Source: Celeribacter baekdonensis (GTDB lineage: Bacteria; Pseudomonadota; Alphaproteobacteria; Rhodobacterales; Rhodobacteraceae). Taken from it: a stretch of 64,000 nucleotides of DNA. Shown piece by piece: positions 36,816-46,651 of the stretch. The DNA lies in contig NZ_CP028475.1 of assembly GCF_003047105.1 (NCBI RefSeq), positions 1,054,001 through 1,118,000 of the forward strand, written 5' to 3'. The notes under the pieces were generated by a model that worked only from the letters and a program-made list of their open reading frames with translations, had not been told where the DNA came from and did not search any database. A program made the position numbers and the translations under genes. Every line of letters starts with the position of its first letter. Positions within the stretch are counted from its first letter, which is position 1.

Positions 36816-37850
36816 CTATCGGTTCAACAGGCTTTGAAGTTCGGCATCCAAGGCGGAGATGTCAATGGGGTGATGCGCCTGCAGATGTTTCGGATGCGCG
36901 CTGACGGCCCGATCCGCGCGGGCCTGTGCCGCCTGCCCCATGGGCCCGAGCGCGGCCAATGTCTGCATCTCGGCCAGATCGCCATTGCAGTGCAACACCA
37001 TGTCACAGCCCGCCGCCAGCGCCAATTGCGCACGCTGCAAAACCGTGCCCGCCAAAGCGCCCATCGAAATATCGTCGGTCATCAACAGCCCGTCAAAGCC
37101 GATCTCCTCACGGATCACACGGATCGCGGCGGGGCTTTGGGTGGCGGGACGGTCCGGGTCGATCGCCTCCATCACGATATGCGCCGACATGCCCATGCTC
37201 AAATCGTTGAGCGCCTTGAACGGGGCAAAATCCGCCGCCAATTCAGCGCGCGAGGCGGAGACACGCGGCAGGCCCTTGTGACTGTCCACTGCGCCACGCC
37301 CATGCCCCGGCAGGTGTTTCATCACCGGCGCCACGCCGCCCGCCGCCAGACCATCGACCAAGGCGCGGCCCATCTGGGCCACGACCTCCGCGTCATCGGA
37401 AAAGCAACGGTTCATCAAAAACGGATGGGTCTGTGCAGAGGCCACATCCAGCCCCGGCACACAGTTCACATCAATGCCGACGCCCAGCACATCCGCCGCC
37501 AACAATCGCCCGCGCAACCACATGGCGCGCAACGGATCGGAGGCGGAATGCACCTGATCCAGTGGTGGCAAAAATTCGCGCCAATGCGGCGCGCGCAGGC
37601 GTTGGACCCGTCCGCCTTCTTGGTCAATCAGGATCGGCGCGTCACGGCCCACGGCCTCACGCAGCGCGCCCGTCAAACGGCGCAGTTGCTCCGGCGTGTC
37701 CACATTGCGCGCAAACAGGATAAAGCCCCAAGGATTGGCCTCGCGAAAGAAATCAGCCTCTATTGAGGTCAGCGCAAGCCCTTCACATCCAAAGATAAAA
37801 GCGCCCTGCCCCGAAACGTTGCCCCCGACGTGATCCGGCCCCGCAATCAT
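36816..37850 (-). CDS. nagZ: Beta-N-acetylhexosaminidase
   Basis: A family GH3 glycosidase that removes GlcNAc from 1,6-anhydro-muropeptides during cytosolic peptidoglycan recycling. The 344-residue protein has the signatures PILIDQEGGRVQRL and KHLPGHGRGAVDSHKGLP, the latter with the catalytic His/Asp pair. LLMTDDISMGALAG contains the nucleophile Asp. No signal peptide. It sits 6 bases after the SPOR-domain gene, itself a peptidoglycan-binding protein, so the pair is a cell-wall unit. Confidence 0.95.
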   Translation of the reverse strand: MIAGPDHVGGNVSGQGAFIFGCEGLALTSIEADFFREANPWGFILFARNVDTPEQLRRLTGALREAVGRDAPILIDQEGGRVQRLRAPHWREFLPPLDQVHSASDPLRAMWLRGRLLAADVLGVGIDVNCVPGLDVASAQTHPFLMNRCFSDDAEVVAQMGRALVDGLAAGGVAPVMKHLPGHGRGAVDSHKGLPRVSASRAELAADFAPFKALNDLSMGMSAHIVMEAIDPDRPATQSPAAIRVIREEIGFDGLLMTDDISMGALAGTVLQRAQLALAAGCDMVLHCNGDLAEMQTLAALGPMGQAAQARADRAVSAHPKHLQAHHPIDISALDAELQSLLNR

Positions 37851-37856
37851 CGCGGC

Positions 37857-39128
37857 TTATCGCTGAACCGTGGGCACACAGGCCGCATTCATCGCGGTCA
37901 AAGCGGCGCAGAACCGGTTGGCATCCGAGGCATCAGCAAAGCCATAGGCGCGCAGACGGTAAAAGGTCGTCCCGCCGCTTTCGGCCCGCTCGATCACCCG
38001 TGATTTGCCTTCCATCAGGTCCTCAAACCGGCCCGAAAGACGATCCCATTCGCTGCGCGCGATCTCTTCGTTTTGAAAAGCGCCAAATTGCACCAAACGC
38101 GCGCCCGCAGGCACGTCACTCGGGCTCATTTCGCTGGTGGAGCCAATTGCGGCCAAAATATCGCCCGCCACGCCATCGAGGCTGGCAGATGACGTGCTTG
38201 GAACCGTGGCCAAAGAGGCCATGCGCACAGGGCGCGGTTTTGGCCGCGGCGACTGTGCAAGACCCGCGGTCTCAGGCGTCACATCGGCGGCGGAGGCCAC
38301 CTCTTCGACGCTCTCCAATTCAAGCGGATCTTCCTCAAGCGTTAAAGAAGCCAAAGCCGGCGCTTCGGGTTGCACCGCATAGGCGGTGTTTTCCGGTTCA
38401 TAGGCCGAGGCCACGGTTTGGGTCGTGGACATTGGTTGATCTTCCTCGCTCAATGTCGCGATCCGTGGTGCCAACATCAAACTGTCAGCGGGGGCAGCGG
38501 CGGAGCCATCAGCGGTGACGGAATTGACCGCCAAACCTTGGTGCATCGCCAATTGGCCGCCCGGATCGTCAGGCACCATACGGGCCGAGCCTTCGAGCGC
38601 GCGGATGACAGGCACACCGTTCACATCGCGCATCATCAATTGATAGCCCCAAACCCCAAGACCCAACACCAGCGCCAGCGAGACCGCCGCGCCAGCCCAT
38701 TGGGCTTTGCCAAGTTTCGGACGCTCAAACCCCTCAGAGGACCCATCATCGCCTGTGGTGTCATAAACATAAGCAGGCCCGGTGTCTGGCCCTGGCGCAT
38801 AGTGCGATTGCGGCGCGGCAAACCCCTGTGGGGCGTGGCCATTATGCCCGGCATAGCGCCCTGACGGCTGACCTGACGGATGGCCAGACTGTGCACCCGA
38901 CTGCGCACCGGACTGCGCACCCGACTGTGGCGCAAACCGCACATCTTGAGCGTTGAAATATCGGTCGGGATCAGGCGCACCGCCAAAATTTTGCTGATCT
39001 GACGGGCGCGACTGGCCCAGATGAGCCTCGCGGTACGTGTATGTCCCGTTCTTATCTGCGACATAGTTCCCGTTCACACGGGGGGAAGGATAGCCCGCAT
39101 TGGGGCCGCTCCGGAAATCCTGCGCCAT
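37857..39128 (-). CDS. SPOR-domain cell-wall-binding membrane protein
   Basis: 423 residues. An N-terminal region rich in Gly, Pro, Gln and Ser (1-140) includes a short SGAQ repeat array. One membrane helix follows at 145-164 and a long Pro/Ala/Glu-rich periplasmic linker. The C-terminal SPOR domain (from about 345: ARLVQFGAFQNEEIARSEWDRL) binds denuded glycan strands at division sites. The cytosolic part is thus disordered. Neighbours are argS upstream and nagZ-scpA-scpB downstream. Confidence 0.9.
   Translation of the reverse strand: MAQDFRSGPNAGYPSPRVNGNYVADKNGTYTYREAHLGQSRPSDQQNFGGAPDPDRYFNAQDVRFAPQSGAQSGAQSGAQSGHPSGQPSGRYAGHNGHAPQGFAAPQSHYAPGPDTGPAYVYDTTGDDGSSEGFERPKLGKAQWAGAAVSLALVLGLGVWGYQLMMRDVNGVPVIRALEGSARMVPDDPGGQLAMHQGLAVNSVTADGSAAAPADSLMLAPRIATLSEEDQPMSTTQTVASAYEPENTAYAVQPEAPALASLTLEEDPLELESVEEVASAADVTPETAGLAQSPRPKPRPVRMASLATVPSTSSASLDGVAGDILAAIGSTSEMSPSDVPAGARLVQFGAFQNEEIARSEWDRLSGRFEDLMEGKSRVIERAESGGTTFYRLRAYGFADASDANRFCAALTAMNAACVPTVQR
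38887..38922. repeat. 12-bp tandem units inside the SPOR-protein gene
   Basis: Three units of the form GACTGCGCACCC (one or two changes) followed by a partial fourth encode SGAQ repeats in the disordered N-terminal region. The period is a multiple of three, so copy-number change would keep the frame. Confidence 0.8.
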
Positions 39129-39257
39129 ATTCGCCTCATACCGATTCCCGCTTTATTTTGTGCGGGTTATTGACTGCTCTTAAGAGGACACATGAGGATC
39201 TTTGCCCTCATTTCTGATGTGCCCCCTCTCGGGGATCCGGCGCATGGTGCGTTTTGA

Positions 39258-40976
39258 TTAACGCATCTCTTCCGCCGGAGTTACCCCCAGAATAGCAAGA
39301 CCTGCGGAAATCACAACGGCCACGGCACGCGGCAGGGCGATTTTTGCCGCCGACAGCGCCGGGTCATCCTGCAAGAACCGCAATGCGCTATTGTCATTGC
39401 CCTTATTCCAAAGCGCGTGGAAATCAGACGCCAAATCATAGAGATAGAAAGCGATGCGGTGCGGCTCGTGGCCTTTTGCAGCGATTTCAACCTGACGCGG
39501 CCAATCGGCCAATTTGCGCGCCACGGCGATCTCTGCCGGATCATCAAAGCGCGGCGTGTCGGTCAGGGTCACCCCCGCCTCCTCCGCCTTGCGCAGCACA
39601 GAGCGCACGCGGGCATGGGCGTATTGCACATAGAACACCGGGTTGTCTTTCGACTGTTCCAGCACCTTGTCGAAATCGAAATCAAGCGAGGCATCGTTTT
39701 TGCGGGTCAGCATGACGAAGCGAGTGACATCCGCGCCCACTTCCTCAACCACGTCGCGCAGGGTGACAAAATTGCCCGCGCGTTTCGACATTTTCAACTC
39801 TTCGCCATTCTTGATCAGCTTGACCAATTGAATGAGCTTGATGTCACAGCCGACCTTGCCATCAGACAGCGCCGACACAGCCGCTTTCATCCGTTTGACA
39901 TAGCCACCGTGATCGGCGCCAAACACGTCGATGATCTCGTCAAAGCCGCGTTTCACCTTGTCATAGTGATAGGCGATGTCGGGGGCAAAATAGGTCCATG
40001 CGCCATCGGATTTCTGGATCGGGCGGTCGACATCATCGCCATGCGCGGTCGATTTAAACAAAAGCTGTTCGCGCGGCTCCCAATCTTCGGGCATTTTGCC
40101 CTTTGGTGGCTCCAACACACCGCGATAGATCAGGCCCTTTTCGTCCAGTTCCTTGATCGCAGCCTCAATCAGCCCGGTGTTGTACAGAGATTTCTCCGAG
40201 TAAAACACATCCATCTCAACGCCCAGGGCTTTGAGATCGCCCCGGATCATCTCCATCATCGCGTCCGTGGCAAAGACCCGCACATCGGCCAACCAGACCT
40301 CTTCGGGTTGATCCAAAAGACTGTCGCCGTATTTCGCCTTTAAATCCTCACCGACCTGCACAAGGTAATCACCGGGATAGAGCCCTTCGGCGATCTCCGG
40401 GTTCAGGCCATTGGCCTCGCGGTAACGTTGAAATACCGAACGCGCCAAGACATCGACCTGCGCGCCACCATCGTTGATGTAATATTCGCGCGTCACGTCA
40501 TAGCCCGCATAATCCAACAAGGATGCCAAAGCATCGCCAAACACCGCACCGCGGGTATGGCCGACATGCATCGGTCCGGTCGGGTTGGCGGACACATATT
40601 CGACGTTGACCTTGGTGCCTGTGCCCATGGGCGAACGGCCATAGCCTTTGGCCGCCAAAATGCCCTCGACCAGCCCGGACCAGACGCCATCGGCAAGCCG
40701 CAGGTTGATAAACCCCGGCCCCGCCACATCCACAGCGGAGATACGCGGATCGGCGGCGAGTTTTTCGGCCAGCTTATCGGCGATGTCGCGCGGTTTCAGA
40801 TTGGCCGGTTTGGCCAACACCATCGCCGCATTGGTGGCCATGTCGCCATGCAACGCATCGCGCGGCGGCTCGACCGCCACATTGGCAAACTCAAGCCCCT
40901 CGGGCAGGACGCCATCGGAGACAAGGCCAGTCAGGCTGTCGATCACAAGGGCGCGGATATCGGCGAACAGGTTCAT
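39258..40976 (-). CDS. argS: Arginyl-tRNA synthetase
   Basis: A class I synthetase charging tRNA-Arg. 572 residues. The HIGH-type motif is HVGH in [18 protein letters not shown], and the KMSKS-type motif is KMSKR in [17 protein letters not shown]. The N-terminal Add1-like domain and the C-terminal anticodon-binding DALR domain ([20 protein letters not shown]) are present. The ATG at 40976 follows GGAGAG; upstream in-frame codons look spurious. It starts 80 bases after the antiporter gene. Confidence 0.96.
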   Translation of the reverse strand: MNLFADIRALVIDSLTGLVSDGVLPEGLEFANVAVEPPRDALHGDMATNAAMVLAKPANLKPRDIADKLAEKLAADPRISAVDVAGPGFINLRLADGVWSGLVEGILAAKGYGRSPMGTGTKVNVEYVSANPTGPMHVGHTRGAVFGDALASLLDYAGYDVTREYYINDGGAQVDVLARSVFQRYREANGLNPEIAEGLYPGDYLVQVGEDLKAKYGDSLLDQPEEVWLADVRVFATDAMMEMIRGDLKALGVEMDVFYSEKSLYNTGLIEAAIKELDEKGLIYRGVLEPPKGKMPEDWEPREQLLFKSTAHGDDVDRPIQKSDGAWTYFAPDIAYHYDKVKRGFDEIIDVFGADHGGYVKRMKAAVSALSDGKVGCDIKLIQLVKLIKNGEELKMSKRAGNFVTLRDVVEEVGADVTRFVMLTRKNDASLDFDFDKVLEQSKDNPVFYVQYAHARVRSVLRKAEEAGVTLTDTPRFDDPAEIAVARKLADWPRQVEIAAKGHEPHRIAFYLYDLASDFHALWNKGNDNSALRFLQDDPALSAAKIALPRAVAVVISAGLAILGVTPAEEMR

Positions 40977-41055
40977 CTTTGGTCTCTCCATCTCTTGCGG
41001 CGGGTTTACCACGCCCGCGCGGCGCGTCAACGGCATTGACCCACCATGCACAGCG

Positions 41056-43085
41056 CTATGCGGGTTTTGGTGGCGCTTTCGCGGCTGTTTTGGCCGCATT
41101 TGCACGCGCCGCTGTCGGTTTTTCGACTGTTTTCACGGTTTCGATCTCCGGCGCGGTGGGCGTGGTGGCCTCGGGCGGCACCAAGGCGACAAGACGTGCC
41201 CCGGCGGCCACACGCGCCCGCGACGCGGCCTCGCGCGCCTCGGTCATACGGCGTTTGAGCGCCGCGCGCGCGCTCTCGCGCTGCTCTTCGGGCAACGCGT
41301 CAATCTCCGCCTCTGCCCGCAACGGAAACAGGATATCTGCGTCCTCCGACAGCAACCGCCGAAACGTCCCGTCTTCTTTCAAACGACCGAGCAAAAGCGC
41401 GCCTTTGCGATCGGCTTTCCACGTCTCGAAATCGTAATCCTCGCTCAATGTCGTCACCGACACCCGCCAACCACTTTGCATCAACGTATCCAGATCACCA
41501 AAGGTTTTGCCCAGCCCAAAGGGCCGCCCGCCCAATTGCGTCGGCAAGCTGTGCCGCGCTTTGCCCTCTTTCACACGAGCCAGTTGCCAGACGTTTTCGC
41601 GGCCATATTCCGAGCCAAAATCAGTCGCAACCAAAGTGTTATAGGCGTCATTGTCGGAGGCGGCGATCAGCGTGTCATAGGACAGAATTTCAAGACTGTC
41701 TTCGGCCGCCTCGCCCAAAATATCGCCATAAAACACCGGCACATTCGCCGCGCGCGGGCGCACAAGCCGTGCGTGGTTTGGATCGGCAATCAGCACTGGG
41801 ATCTCTTCGCGTTTGAGCGCCTCGGCCAAGGAGGTGGTGAAACGCGATCCGCCCAGGATCAACACCCCCGGCTTGCCGGTCGAGGCCAGCCCAAGCGCAC
41901 GCGCAAAAGGTGCCAGCGTGAACCCATGCAGCACCACCGTGACCAAAACCAAAACAAAGGCCAGAGGGCCGATCACGCCCGCGCCCTCAACGCCGGCGGC
42001 GGCCAAACGTTCGCCAAACAACCCCGCCACGGCGACCAAAACCACGCCGCGTGGGCCCGTAAAGGCAATCAAAAGCTTTTCATTGCGCGGCAATTTGGTC
42101 CCGATCAAAGCAACCAGAACGGTCACAGGCCGTGCCACAAGGATCACAAGGGCCACAAACAGCCCGGCGCGCCATGTCAATTGACCCAGAGAGGCAAAAT
42201 CCATTGAGGCCGCCAAGAGGATGAAGACCCCCGAGACCAACAGGATCGTGGCGTGTTCTTTGAAGCGGCGCAGCTCGTCAAAGGAGGGTAAATCGGCATT
42301 GGCAATCACCAATCCCATCACGGTCACGGCCAAAAGCCCGCTTTCATGCAACATCAGATCGGGCACGGCGAAGGTGGCCAGCAGGGTCACGAACAGCACC
42401 GGAACCTTCATATATTCCGGTACGTAGGCGCGCCTAAACGTGTAGGACACCGCCAGTCCAACCAATAACCCAACCCCCCGGCCACCAGAATCCCAAAGCC
42501 CAATTGCAAAAGCGCAGCAGGCAGGCTTTCGGCCTCGCGGCCCACAAGCACGAATTCAAACGCCAGCACAGCGGCCAAAGCCCCGACCGGATCGTTGACG
42601 ATGGCCTCCCATTGCAACAGGTTCGCGGGACGGCGTTGGAGCTTCGCCTGCCTGAGCAAAGGCGCGATCACGGTAGGCCCGGTGACCACCATGATGCCGC
42701 CAAACACCGCCGAGGCCTCCCAGCCCAGCCCAGCCCCCCAGTGCAGCGCCGAAGCCGACAACGCCCAGCCCAAAGGCGCCCCCACGACCACAAGCCGGAA
42801 CACGCCGCGCTTGGCATCGCCCAATTTGTGCAGATCCAGCGTCAGCCCGCCCTCAAACAGGATCACCGCCACCGCCAGTGAAATCAGCGGCTGTACCACC
42901 GGGCCAATGTCGCGCGCAGGCTGTAAAAGCCCCAATCCCGGCCCCACAATCAGCCCCGCCGCCAGCATCAAAACAATCGCCGGGAGCTTTAATCGCCACG
43001 CCAGCCATTGCGCGCCGACGCCCAACACGCCGACCAGTGCAAAGGCTTCCACCGGGTTCATCCCTGTCATCGTCTCCGTGGCCAT
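41056..43085 (-). pseudogene. CPA-type cation/proton antiporter with TrkA-N-like domain, split by a 1-base frameshift, probably a sequencing indel
   Basis: Frame one (43085-42408) carries the N-terminal helices of a monovalent cation/proton antiporter (LMLAAGLIVGPGLGLL, VTGPTVIAPLLRQ). Frame two (to 41056) carries further helices, PRGVVLVAVAGLFGERL, then a Rossmann-like TrkA-N/RCK domain (GVLILGGSRFTTSLAEAL). An Ala/Lys/Pro-rich C-terminal tail ends it. The break is at the C6 run 42474-42479. With one more base the helix reads VAGGVGLLVGLAVSYTF and the protein would have about 676 residues. Na+ or K+ exchange is inferred from family; the ion cannot be told. Confidence 0.87.
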
Positions 43086-43121
43086 GATGGTCCTTCCTCA
43101 GTGTGATCTGTCGTCAATGAC

Positions 43122-44294
43122 TTAGGAGCAAAGCCGCTCAAATTCCTGAATGGCAAAGCGATCGGTCATCCCGGCCACATAATCCAAAACGATCCGCGCC
43201 AGTTCCGTGTCGCCTTGGGCCAAGTTGACCTCATGCCGCCATTCTTCCGGCAACAGCTCGGGCTGTTTCATGAACAGGGGAAACAACGTATTGACCATAT
43301 GCGTCACGCGCTCGCGCTCTTTGATCACGGTAGGTGCGCGGTACATTCGCTTGAATAAAAAAGATTTAATCGCTTTGAGGTTTTGAAAGAATGGTTTGGA
43401 AAAACGAATGATGGTGCGGTCCATATCGCGAATATCCTGTGCCGTTTCGGGCTTGGCACTGTCCAAACGGTTGGTGGCGATCGTGATGACATCCTCGACC
43501 ATATAGCCAAAAATCCGCCGCAGCGCCTCGTGATCGCGCCGATGCGGATCAAGGCCGGGATAGTCGCGATCAACCTCCGCGTAAGCCGGGCCTGTCAGCG
43601 GCAATTCCATCAAATCGGCGGCGGTAAACAACCCCGCGCGCAAGCCGTCATGCAGATCGTGGTGGTTGTAAGCCACATCATCGGCAATCGCTGCCACCTG
43701 TGCCTCGGCACTGGCAAAGGTGTAGAGCTCAAGATCGAACTGATCGTTCACCTCTTTGAGCGCATAGGGCAGTGGCGCACCTTCCGGGTGTTTTTTCGGG
43801 TCGGCATGCGGCCCCATCACCGGACCATTGTGTTTGGCCAGCCCCTCTAGGCTTTCCCATGTCAGGTTCAGCCCGTCAAAATCGGCGTAATGTTTTTCCA
43901 GCTTGGTGACAATCCGCAGCGCCTGTGCGTTGTGATCAAAACCGCCATAAGGTGCCATCAACAGTTCAAGCGCATCTTCGCCGGTGTGACCAAACGGCGA
44001 ATGGCCCAGATCATGCGCCAGCGCCACCGCCTCCGCCAGCCCCTCGTTCAACCCCAAAGCCCCCGCAAGCGTGCGCGCCACCTGCGCCACTTCGATCGAA
44101 TGGGTCAGGCGCGTGCGGTAATAATCGCCCTCATGTTCGACAAAGACTTGGGTCTTGTGTTTCAAACGGCGAAAGGCCGAGGAGTGAATGATCCGATCCC
44201 GGTCGCGTTGAAACGGCGAGCGAAAGGTCGAAAGTTTTTCCGGGAAAAGCCGCCCGCGCGTTTCAAACGGTTGGCTTGCATAGGGTTTCAACAT
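43122..44294 (-). CDS. Deoxyguanosinetriphosphate triphosphohydrolase-like protein
   Basis: An HD-domain dNTP triphosphohydrolase (dGTPase family) controlling dNTP pools. 390 residues. Family marks are PFQRDRDRIIHSSAFRRLKHKTQVF at the start, the HD ligands in RLTHSIEVAQVARTL and HDLGHSPFGHTGE, and IADDVAYNHHDLHDGL. The ATG at 44294 gives the usual N-terminus MLKPYASQPF. It is divergent from the ErpA-type gene, a frequent arrangement in alphaproteobacteria. Substrate range beyond dGTP cannot be predicted. Confidence 0.93.
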   Translation of the reverse strand: MLKPYASQPFETRGRLFPEKLSTFRSPFQRDRDRIIHSSAFRRLKHKTQVFVEHEGDYYRTRLTHSIEVAQVARTLAGALGLNEGLAEAVALAHDLGHSPFGHTGEDALELLMAPYGGFDHNAQALRIVTKLEKHYADFDGLNLTWESLEGLAKHNGPVMGPHADPKKHPEGAPLPYALKEVNDQFDLELYTFASAEAQVAAIADDVAYNHHDLHDGLRAGLFTAADLMELPLTGPAYAEVDRDYPGLDPHRRDHEALRRIFGYMVEDVITIATNRLDSAKPETAQDIRDMDRTIIRFSKPFFQNLKAIKSFLFKRMYRAPTVIKERERVTHMVNTLFPLFMKQPELLPEEWRHEVNLAQGDTELARIVLDYVAGMTDRFAIQEFERLCS

Positions 44295-44357
44295 CTGCCT
44301 GTCCTGTATTCGTGACCGGATCGACCGGCTGCGCACCGCACATCTTGCGCCACGTCC

Positions 44358-44386
44358 TTGTCGATGATCTTTTTCACACTTATATT
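44358..44386 (+). promoter_or_regulatory. Candidate sigma-70 promoter of the ErpA/IscA-type gene
   Basis: TTGTCG (44358-44363) and TATATT (44381-44386) are separated by exactly 17 bases, about 110 bases upstream of the start codon. Match to consensus only; not tested. Confidence 0.4.
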
Positions 44387-44494
44387 AAGAGACAAGCCCC
44401 ACGACAAACAGATGACACAGGGTTCTCCCTTGTTTCTGCTTTAAATCGCTGAAATTCGGTGAATTCCCGCCGCTTTAGACCAAAAGGTTGCATC

Positions 44495-44826
44495 ATGTCC
44501 CTCACCCTGCCGCCCAAAGTGACCGCCCGCGCTTATGAACGCCTCTCTGAGATCAATGCGGCGACAGGCGAGGCCAAGGCGTTGCGGGTCGCGGTTGAGG
44601 GGGCGGCTGTTCAGGCTTTCAATATGACATCACGCTGGACGAGCCTGCGAGCGACGACATTGTGTTGTCCGGCACTGGCGGCACGGTGGTGATTGATCCG
44701 GTGTCTTTGCCGTTTTTGGAAAACGCCGTGATTGATTTCACCGAAGAGCTGATCGGCGCGCGATTCGTGATTGAGAACCCCAATGCGACCTCGTCCTGTG
44801 GCTGTGGCACATCGTTTTCGATGTAA
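44495..44826 (+). pseudogene. erpA: Iron-sulfur cluster assembly/insertion protein of the HesB/IscA/ErpA family, frameshifted, probably a sequencing indel
   Basis: A-type carriers deliver Fe-S clusters to target enzymes. The first part reads MSLTLPPKVTARAYERLSEI and then breaks at the G5 run 44599-44603. Adding one G yields VAVEGGGCSGFQYDITLDEP and the rest of the family, ending SSCGCGTSFSM, with all three cluster-ligand cysteines. The corrected protein has 110 residues, normal for the family. As read, the frame instead ends at 44692. ErpA and IscA are hard to separate by eye, so the symbol is tentative. A terminator follows at 44859. Confidence 0.88.
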
Positions 44827-44858
44827 TCCGCTATCCAAACCAGCTTTTTGATCTGACC

Positions 44859-44892
44859 AAACGCCCTGCGCTCAAACGTGGGGCGTTTTGCA
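44859..44892 (+). terminator. Terminator of the ErpA/IscA-type gene
   Basis: An 8-bp stem AAACGCCC/GGGCGTTT with a 14-base loop ends in TTTTG, 33 bases past the TAA. Confidence 0.7.
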
Positions 44893-45060
44893 TTTGAGCT
44901 AATTTCTGCGCACACGCTGCCTCACAACCCGCTCCGTTTCTTGTGATCTTTCAACCCCTTAACATCTCGGGACGGCACTCCTACCTGTCTATCACAACGA
45001 CGGAATACACCCTGTCAGTTATCCGCCGCTCGTAAAACACGATTAGAAAAGGATAAGACA

Positions 45061-45423
45061 ATGACCTTTAATTCCCTCAAAACCATCGCCGCCGCCTCCC
45101 TCATCGCTGTGGCCTCCGGCACCGCCGCATTTGCTGCCGACATGTCCTACAATTACATCGTCCCCGGCACATACGAACATACGAACTCCGTTATCAATCT
45201 GGACCTTGTACGCGCCGATGATGGCGGCACCGTGTCAATCTATGACTTCACTGACGGCACCCAAGGCGCGCTTCTTGGCTCTGAAATGATCCATGCCGGG
45301 GCCAATGAGAACGTGAAAGTCCAGCTTCAGCCAAACGTGGCGCAAAAAGCCCTGGTTGTGCTGAGTGTCGATGGCATGGCCCCTGTGGCCACAGCCACGA
45401 TCAACGACTTCAACCAAGGTTAA
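45061..45423 (+). CDS. Small secreted protein of unknown function
   Basis: 120 residues. A clear signal peptide ends in AAFA near residue 25. The mature part of about 95 residues is rich in beta-forming residues (MSYNYIVPGTYEHTNSVINL, then KVQLQPNVAQKALVVLSVDG) and lacks cysteines. No named family was recognised; the fold could be a small beta-sandwich. The ATG follows AAAAGGATAAGACA. It has its own terminator and faces the Hint-domain gene. Confidence 0.75.
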   Translation: MTFNSLKTIAAASLIAVASGTAAFAADMSYNYIVPGTYEHTNSVINLDLVRADDGGTVSIYDFTDGTQGALLGSEMIHAGANENVKVQLQPNVAQKALVVLSVDGMAPVATATINDFNQG

Positions 45424-45441
45424 TTCGCCCCCTCCCAGGGC

Positions 45442-46536
45442 TCAGACGACAGGCCTCGCATCATGCGGGGCCTGTTTTTGTGTGCCCTCGGGTCTATGCA
45501 CCGAATGCTCAGCGCCCGCATGCGATCTAAGCGGCGCAAGGCCGAGACGACGCCGAAACGGGCCGACCCGCTCAACCGGGAAAAGATCGCGAAAGGCCCG
45601 CGAGACACGCGCCCGCGGGCACAGAGCCATCACCTCGGCGCGCTGATTTGGTGACAATTGCCGAAGGGCTTGCGGCCCCGGATTGAAGCTTTCGCACCAA
45701 AACCCCTCAGCCCGCAACAAAACATGGCGCTCCAACAGCAAATGGACATAGGTCTGACGCGCACGCGGTAACCGCCGGACATCTTTCCATCCGACAAAGG
45801 CCTTGGCCGGGACAAGCCGGGGACCAAGATCGGCATCCGTCCAAAACATGCGATGGTGGGGACTGGTGATCAACCCACCATCCGGCAGCTCGCCCCCCGC
45901 AGACGCCCCCAACGCAAGACGGGCCTGCGGTCCAAAGCAAATGGCGGCCTGTGATCCCCGCCCCGGCACCACAGAGGCCCCGCGCCATAGGATCGGCCGG
46001 GGTCCATGATCGCGCGTCATCACGCGGTCTCCCACACGCAAGGTTTCAACCCGGCGGGGCCCATCCGGGGTTTGAATGCGCATTCCGGCGCCAAAACACA
46101 CAAACATATCTGCATAGGCCACCTGTGGATCACTGCTGTCGCGGGCGATGATTTCATAGGTGACGCCGGGCGTAAGATAACCGTCAGAGGCCATACCCAA
46201 AACATCGCCCGACACTTCAAAGGCATAGATGGTGACATCTTCGGACCCATCCGTTGCGCCACCAACCGGGCGCACGATATAGGAATATTCATTCTCAACT
46301 CCTGTGCCCGCGGCAAAGGTCGTCCCGCCCAACGTCGTTGAATTGGTTAGATCCTGAGAGGAATCAGCGTCTTCGAAAATCCCCTCATCATCCGTGACCT
46401 CAAGATGCTGTGGACCGGACCCGATGACAAAACTTGTACCAACATCGCTTAAATCCGCCGTTGCATTGGAATGAAACGGCGTTCCGGTAAAGGAAATGTC
46501 CTGAAGATCCCAAACGGCAATAACCGCCATTGTCAT
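45442..46536 (-). CDS. Hint-domain (hedgehog/intein-type) protein
   Basis: 364 residues without a signal peptide. The first 145 form a beta-rich module (VIAVWDLQDISFTGTPFHSN, later YSYIVRPVGGATDGSEDV). A Hint domain follows from Cys147 (CFGAGMRIQTPDGPRRVETL, RVGDRVMTRDHGPRPILWRG, then LITSPHHRMFW). Hint domains self-cleave after a Cys; bacterial ones are often on exported or surface-layer proteins. The end is doubtful: the last codons run through the terminator hairpin of the convergent gene, and the tail after about residue 315 lacks family character. Confidence 0.83.
   Translation of the reverse strand: MTMAVIAVWDLQDISFTGTPFHSNATADLSDVGTSFVIGSGPQHLEVTDDEGIFEDADSSQDLTNSTTLGGTTFAAGTGVENEYSYIVRPVGGATDGSEDVTIYAFEVSGDVLGMASDGYLTPGVTYEIIARDSSDPQVAYADMFVCFGAGMRIQTPDGPRRVETLRVGDRVMTRDHGPRPILWRGASVVPGRGSQAAICFGPQARLALGASAGGELPDGGLITSPHHRMFWTDADLGPRLVPAKAFVGWKDVRRLPRARQTYVHLLLERHVLLRAEGFWCESFNPGPQALRQLSPNQRAEVMALCPRARVSRAFRDLFPVERVGPFRRRLGLAPLRSHAGAEHSVHRPEGTQKQAPHDARPVV
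45449..45480 (+). terminator. Terminator of the secreted-protein gene
   Basis: A 10-bp stem (45450-45459 with 45465-45474, one G-U pair) and a 5-base loop are followed by five Ts on the plus strand only. Confidence 0.85.
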
Positions 46537-46651
46537 ACCCCGATGAAACGTTGCAACAGATATAGCTCATGGGTTTTAAGTCTTGGTAAATGTCCCTCAT
46601 TGTCTTGCCAAACCCATCTCTGCCTGTTCAAACCACGCCAAGGAGCCGGCC

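Noticed and set aside
40648..42207. 519-codon open frame antisense to argS and the antiporter
   Set aside because: Covers two opposite-strand genes and has shadow composition.
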